DNA of 16,605 nt from Chloroflexota bacterium (GTDB taxonomy: Bacteria; Chloroflexota; UBA6077; CF-72). This document shows positions 14,765 through 16,605 of the stretch, piece after piece (position 1 is the stretch's first letter; each line of letters starts with the position of its first letter). The notes beneath the pieces are model-generated. The model saw nothing but the letters and a program-made list of their open reading frames with translations. It was not told the origin of the DNA and did not search any database. The stretch spans positions 1 through 16,605 of the forward strand of contig JAFAPL010000068.1 of the NCBI GenBank assembly GCA_019247135.1, read 5' to 3'. The position numbers and the translations under genes are program-made.

Positions 14765-14770
14765 GATAAT
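14765..14770 (+). promoter_or_regulatory. Weak candidate -10 element for the acyltransferase gene
   Basis: GATAAT overlaps the first possible ATG (14769) of the acyltransferase. If it is a real -10, transcription would begin near 14777 and the functional start would be the GTG at 14781, ten bases downstream of the hexamer, as at prfB. There is no convincing -35 element; this is suggestive only. Confidence 0.25.
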
Positions 14771-15644
14771 GTGCGCCGCAGTGGTCTACTGGGCGCACGT
14801 CATCGGTAGCTTCCTGATGCGCTACGTGCCGGTCGAGATTGCGTATCGTCTCGCGGCGGGATTGACGCCGCTCGCGCTGCAGCTCTTCGCGCGTGGGTAC
14901 TTCGACCGGGCGACGTCCAACATGCGGCAGGTGCTCGGGCCGCACGTGGACCCTCGCGAAGCGCGCCGCCTCACCCAGGCCGCGTTCGCCAACTACGCGC
15001 GCTACATGGTCGACCTGGTGCGCTTGCCGCACCTCAACCCTCGCGACATCCTGCAAACCATTCGCATTGAGGGCTGGGAGCACGTCGACTCGGCCTTCGC
15101 CGCCGGCCGCGGGGTGGTCTTCGCGACCGGCCATATTGGCAACTGGGACCTGGCCGGCGCGGCGTTCGTGGCGAATGGTCACCCCGTGAATGCCCTGGTC
15201 GAGACGCTCCGGCCGGCGCGCTGGAACGAACGCGTTCAACGCACGCGTACCGCCGTTGGCGTCAAGGCGATCCCGATCGAAAGTGGTCTGCGCGACATGC
15301 TCTCGGCGCTGCGAAAACGGGAAGTCCTGGCCGTCCTCGTCGACCGCCCGGTCCCCGATGGGGTGCCCGTGACGTTCTTTGGCAGAACCACCCGCGTGCC
15401 CGGCGGCGCCGCGACGCTGGCGCTGCGCACTGGCTCACCCGTCGTCCCCGCGGCCCTGGTCCGCGATCCGCACGGCCCTGGTTTCGTGGCCCATATCGGC
15501 CCGCCGATCATCGGCGGTCAAGGCGACGACGCGACGATCGTGATGCAACGGATCATGAACTGGCTGGAAGGCATCATCCGCCGCTACCCCGACCAGTGGT
15601 TCATGTTCCGCCACATGTGGCCACCGATCACCTCGAGCAGTTGA
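14769..15644 (+). CDS. Lysophospholipid acyltransferase, LpxL/HtrB or PIM acyltransferase-like
   Basis: It is expected to transfer a fatty acyl chain onto a lipid acceptor at the cytoplasmic face of the membrane. The 291-residue protein carries the LPLAT catalytic H-x4-D motif as H122 and D127 in ATGHIGNWDLAG, then VNALVETLRPARWN, and VLVDRPVPDGVPVTFFGR with PGGAATLALRTGSPVVPA, all typical of the HtrB/LpxL/PatA family. RYPDQWFMFRHMWPP is the expected C-terminal motif. An LPS role and a phosphatidylinositol-mannoside-type role cannot be separated by sequence alone; a CDP-alcohol phosphatidyltransferase nearby on the other strand recalls the pgsA-patA pairing in actinobacteria. The start is ATG 14769 or possibly GTG 14781; neither has a Shine-Dalgarno sequence. 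Confidence 0.88.
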   Translation: MCAAVVYWAHVIGSFLMRYVPVEIAYRLAAGLTPLALQLFARGYFDRATSNMRQVLGPHVDPREARRLTQAAFANYARYMVDLVRLPHLNPRDILQTIRIEGWEHVDSAFAAGRGVVFATGHIGNWDLAGAAFVANGHPVNALVETLRPARWNERVQRTRTAVGVKAIPIESGLRDMLSALRKREVLAVLVDRPVPDGVPVTFFGRTTRVPGGAATLALRTGSPVVPAALVRDPHGPGFVAHIGPPIIGGQGDDATIVMQRIMNWLEGIIRRYPDQWFMFRHMWPPITSSS

Positions 15645-15725
15645 CAGGCTAGCGAGCTGGTAGGACACTCCTCCACTCTTCGGGCTTGACGATTCAGCCT
15701 GCATTTTGAGTTGACGATGTGGAAT

Positions 15726-15751
15726 TCGTTTCCAAAACGATTTATTTTTTT
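15726..15751 (+). terminator. Possible intrinsic terminator after the acyltransferase gene
   Basis: A six-base-pair stem TCGTTT (15726-15731) / AAACGA (15735-15740) with loop CCA is followed by TTTATTTTTTT (15741-15751). The T-rich tract is striking in this GC-rich DNA, but the stem is short and AT-rich, so terminator strength is doubtful. It lies 82 bases past the acyltransferase stop. Confidence 0.35.
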
Positions 15752-15779
15752 ACTTTGTTGCGGGGCGGAATCGATTGCG

Positions 15780-16346
15780 ATGGGCTGGACATCTAAGCAA
15801 GAACGAAACGAGTATCAACGGGCGTATCGCCGTGCGACAGGCGTGAAGCCACGGGTACTGCGCGAGAAGGCGCCGTGCGAAATCTGCGGTCACGCGATGA
15901 GGCTTCAGAATCGGCGAACCTGTACGGCGAAGTGCTATGCGGCGTGGGTCTACCAGCACAAGACCGAGGCGTGGCTTGCGGGACAATTGAACCCCACTGA
16001 TACGCACGGGCAGGGGCGCGTCCCGCCGTGGATCAAGCGTTGGTGGGTCGGCGAGTTCGGCGAGCGGTGCTCACACTGCGGCTGGGCGGAGCACAACGGG
16101 TTCACGGGAAAGATCCCACTCGAGTGGGACCATATCGATGGCGACTGCTCCAATAACAGGCGAAACAATCTGCGGCTTCTGTGCCCCAATTGCCACGCAC
16201 TGACCGAGACGCACGCGAGCGCGAATTACGGCAGGAGTAAGCGGCGGCGAAAGTGGGCTGGTGTGGTGATGATCAACAGCCCGGCGACCCCGAGTGGACT
16301 CGAACCACCGACCTTCGCGTCCGGAGCGCGACGCTCTATCCGCTGA
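15780..16346 (+). CDS. HNH endonuclease
   Basis: This is a probable DNA endonuclease of the HNH type. Taking ATG 15780 it has 188 residues. A first zinc ribbon is formed by C33, C36, C48 and C52 (CEIC and CTAKC). A second comes from C97 and C100 (CSHC) with C135 and C138 (LLCPNCH). The core motif LEWDHIDGDCSNNRRNNLRL at 114-133 supplies D117-H118, the asparagines and H139. Similar small proteins are common as free-standing phage or mobile genes. The frame also opens at 15711, but that adds codons across the T-rich tract and possible terminator. Residues 169-188 are encoded by the antisense strand of the tRNA-Arg gene, and the stop lies inside that gene. Coding sequence near the start is less GC-rich than its neighbours, hinting at transfer. 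Confidence 0.85.
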   Translation: MGWTSKQERNEYQRAYRRATGVKPRVLREKAPCEICGHAMRLQNRRTCTAKCYAAWVYQHKTEAWLAGQLNPTDTHGQGRVPPWIKRWWVGEFGERCSHCGWAEHNGFTGKIPLEWDHIDGDCSNNRRNNLRLLCPNCHALTETHASANYGRSKRRRKWAGVVMINSPATPSGLEPPTFASGARRSIR

Positions 16347-16357
16347 GCTACGGGGTC
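16285..16357 (-). tRNA. tRNA-Arg, anticodon CCG
   Basis: This is a complete 73-base cloverleaf on the minus strand. The acceptor stem GACCCCG pairs fully with CGGGGTC, and the discriminator base is G. The D stem is GCTC/GAGC. The anticodon stem TCGCG/CGCGA closes the loop CTCCGGA, giving anticodon CCG (16324-16322), which reads the arginine codon CGG. The T arm is GGTGG-TTCGAGT-CCACT with one G-U pair. The 3' CCA is not encoded (CCG follows). The 5' end overlaps the phosphatidyltransferase coding region by ten bases and the gene is antisense to the end of the HNH gene. Confidence 0.96.
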
Positions 16358-16605
16358 GGGTGCGCGTTGGATTGTAGCGTACGGGCCACGTGGAGAACTC
16401 GCTGAAAGACTGTCACCGTGGTCAGGACGGCGAGGAGTGCGAGGATGAGGACCAGCGCCTGGGGCAGGATGGGGGCGAGGAGGAGGCCGATGCCCAGAGC
16501 AATGATGCGTTCGGGGCGCTGGAACCAGCCAACCTCGGCGGCCTGAAGGCCGACGCCCTCGGCGCGGGCGCGCGAATACGAGACCATGAGCGAGCCGACC
16601 AGGGC
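16348..16605 (-). CDS. CDP-alcohol phosphatidyltransferase, C-terminal part (gene runs off the right edge)
   Basis: CDP-alcohol phosphatidyltransferases swap CMP from CDP-diacylglycerol for an alcohol such as glycerol phosphate or inositol phosphate in the membrane. Only the last 85 residues are visible; the frame remains open to base 16605, so the apparent ATG at 16587 is internal. ALVGSLMVSYSRARAEGVG followed by RPERIIALGIGLLL is the characteristic third-quarter segment of PgsA/PIP-synthase-type enzymes, and a last hydrophobic pair near the C-terminus follows. The DG-AR catalytic motif should lie to the right of the window, so the alcohol specificity is open. The TAG stop at 16350-16348 is inside the tRNA-Arg gene. 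The acyltransferase on the other side suggests a shared lipid pathway. Confidence 0.85.
   Translation of the reverse strand, partial: ALVGSLMVSYSRARAEGVGLQAAEVGWFQRPERIIALGIGLLLAPILPQALVLILALLAVLTTVTVFQRVLHVARTLQSNAHPTP

Noticed and set aside
15711..15779. Extended N-terminus of the HNH protein starting at 15711.
   Set aside because: These codons cross the T-tract and possible terminator, are unlike HNH relatives, and the ATG at 15780 begins the typical MGW-S sequence.
15645..16357. A complete integrative element flanked by tRNA-derived att repeats.
   Set aside because: I found no second copy of the tRNA 3' end in the spacer and no integrase; only the HNH gene is present.

Overview
This is a gene-dense, strongly GC-rich bacterial chromosomal window. 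About nineteen protein genes and one tRNA gene are packed with almost no spacing, and many starts are GTG overlapping the previous stop. I infer an uncultivated, probably soil or freshwater, lineage of Chloroflexota. The basis is the look of the proteins (family 4 UDG, paired GT-C and YfhO membrane proteins, DUF1385 behind rpmE, PgsA and PIM-acyltransferase-like lipid genes), the GC content and the lack of Shine-Dalgarno sites at several genes. No search was run, so the phylum is a moderate-confidence guess. No intergenic stretch reaches 300 bases; the longest are about 100 to 135 bases.

Layout. Bases 1-813 (+) hold the C-terminal part of a pyruvate/2-oxoacid:ferredoxin oxidoreductase beta subunit. 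It converges on a class III CoA-transferase (902-2104, -). Divergent from that, a long co-directional run starts at 2176 (+): family 4 uracil-DNA glycosylase, a small four-helix membrane protein resembling the isolated N-terminal domain of FtsK, a GT-C type glycosyltransferase, a GT2 polyprenyl-phosphate glycosyltransferase-like protein, a YfhO-type protein and ScpB. These are joined by overlaps of 1 to 14 bases. After a 99-base leader with a good extended -10 promoter come L21, L27, L31 and the DUF1385 membrane protein.

From 14640 back to 10703 (-) runs prfB, hisH, hisA, hisF, hisIE: peptide release factor 2 followed by the second half of histidine biosynthesis. The prfB reading frame is interrupted by an in-frame TGA that is the classical autoregulatory +1 frameshift site. 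DUF1385 and hisIE converge with overlapping stop codons.

The right end holds a lysophospholipid (PIM-type) acyltransferase (+), a short AT-rich spacer, an HNH endonuclease (+) whose 3' end runs antisense into a tRNA-Arg(CCG) gene (-), and the C-terminal part of a CDP-alcohol phosphatidyltransferase (-) whose stop codon also lies inside that tRNA gene.

How the genes work together. The GT2, GT-C and YfhO genes form a plausible module for making a polyprenyl-linked sugar and transferring it outside the membrane. UDG, the FtsK-like protein and ScpB are linked to DNA maintenance. The acyltransferase and phosphatidyltransferase suggest synthesis of acylated phospholipids or phosphoinositide-type glycolipids. 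The most interesting non-routine items are the motorless FtsK-4TM-like protein, the HNH/tRNA/phosphatidyltransferase pile-up, a perfect 10-bp dyad at the prfB-hisH junction, a structured rplU leader, and an L21 with a repeat-built acidic tail.
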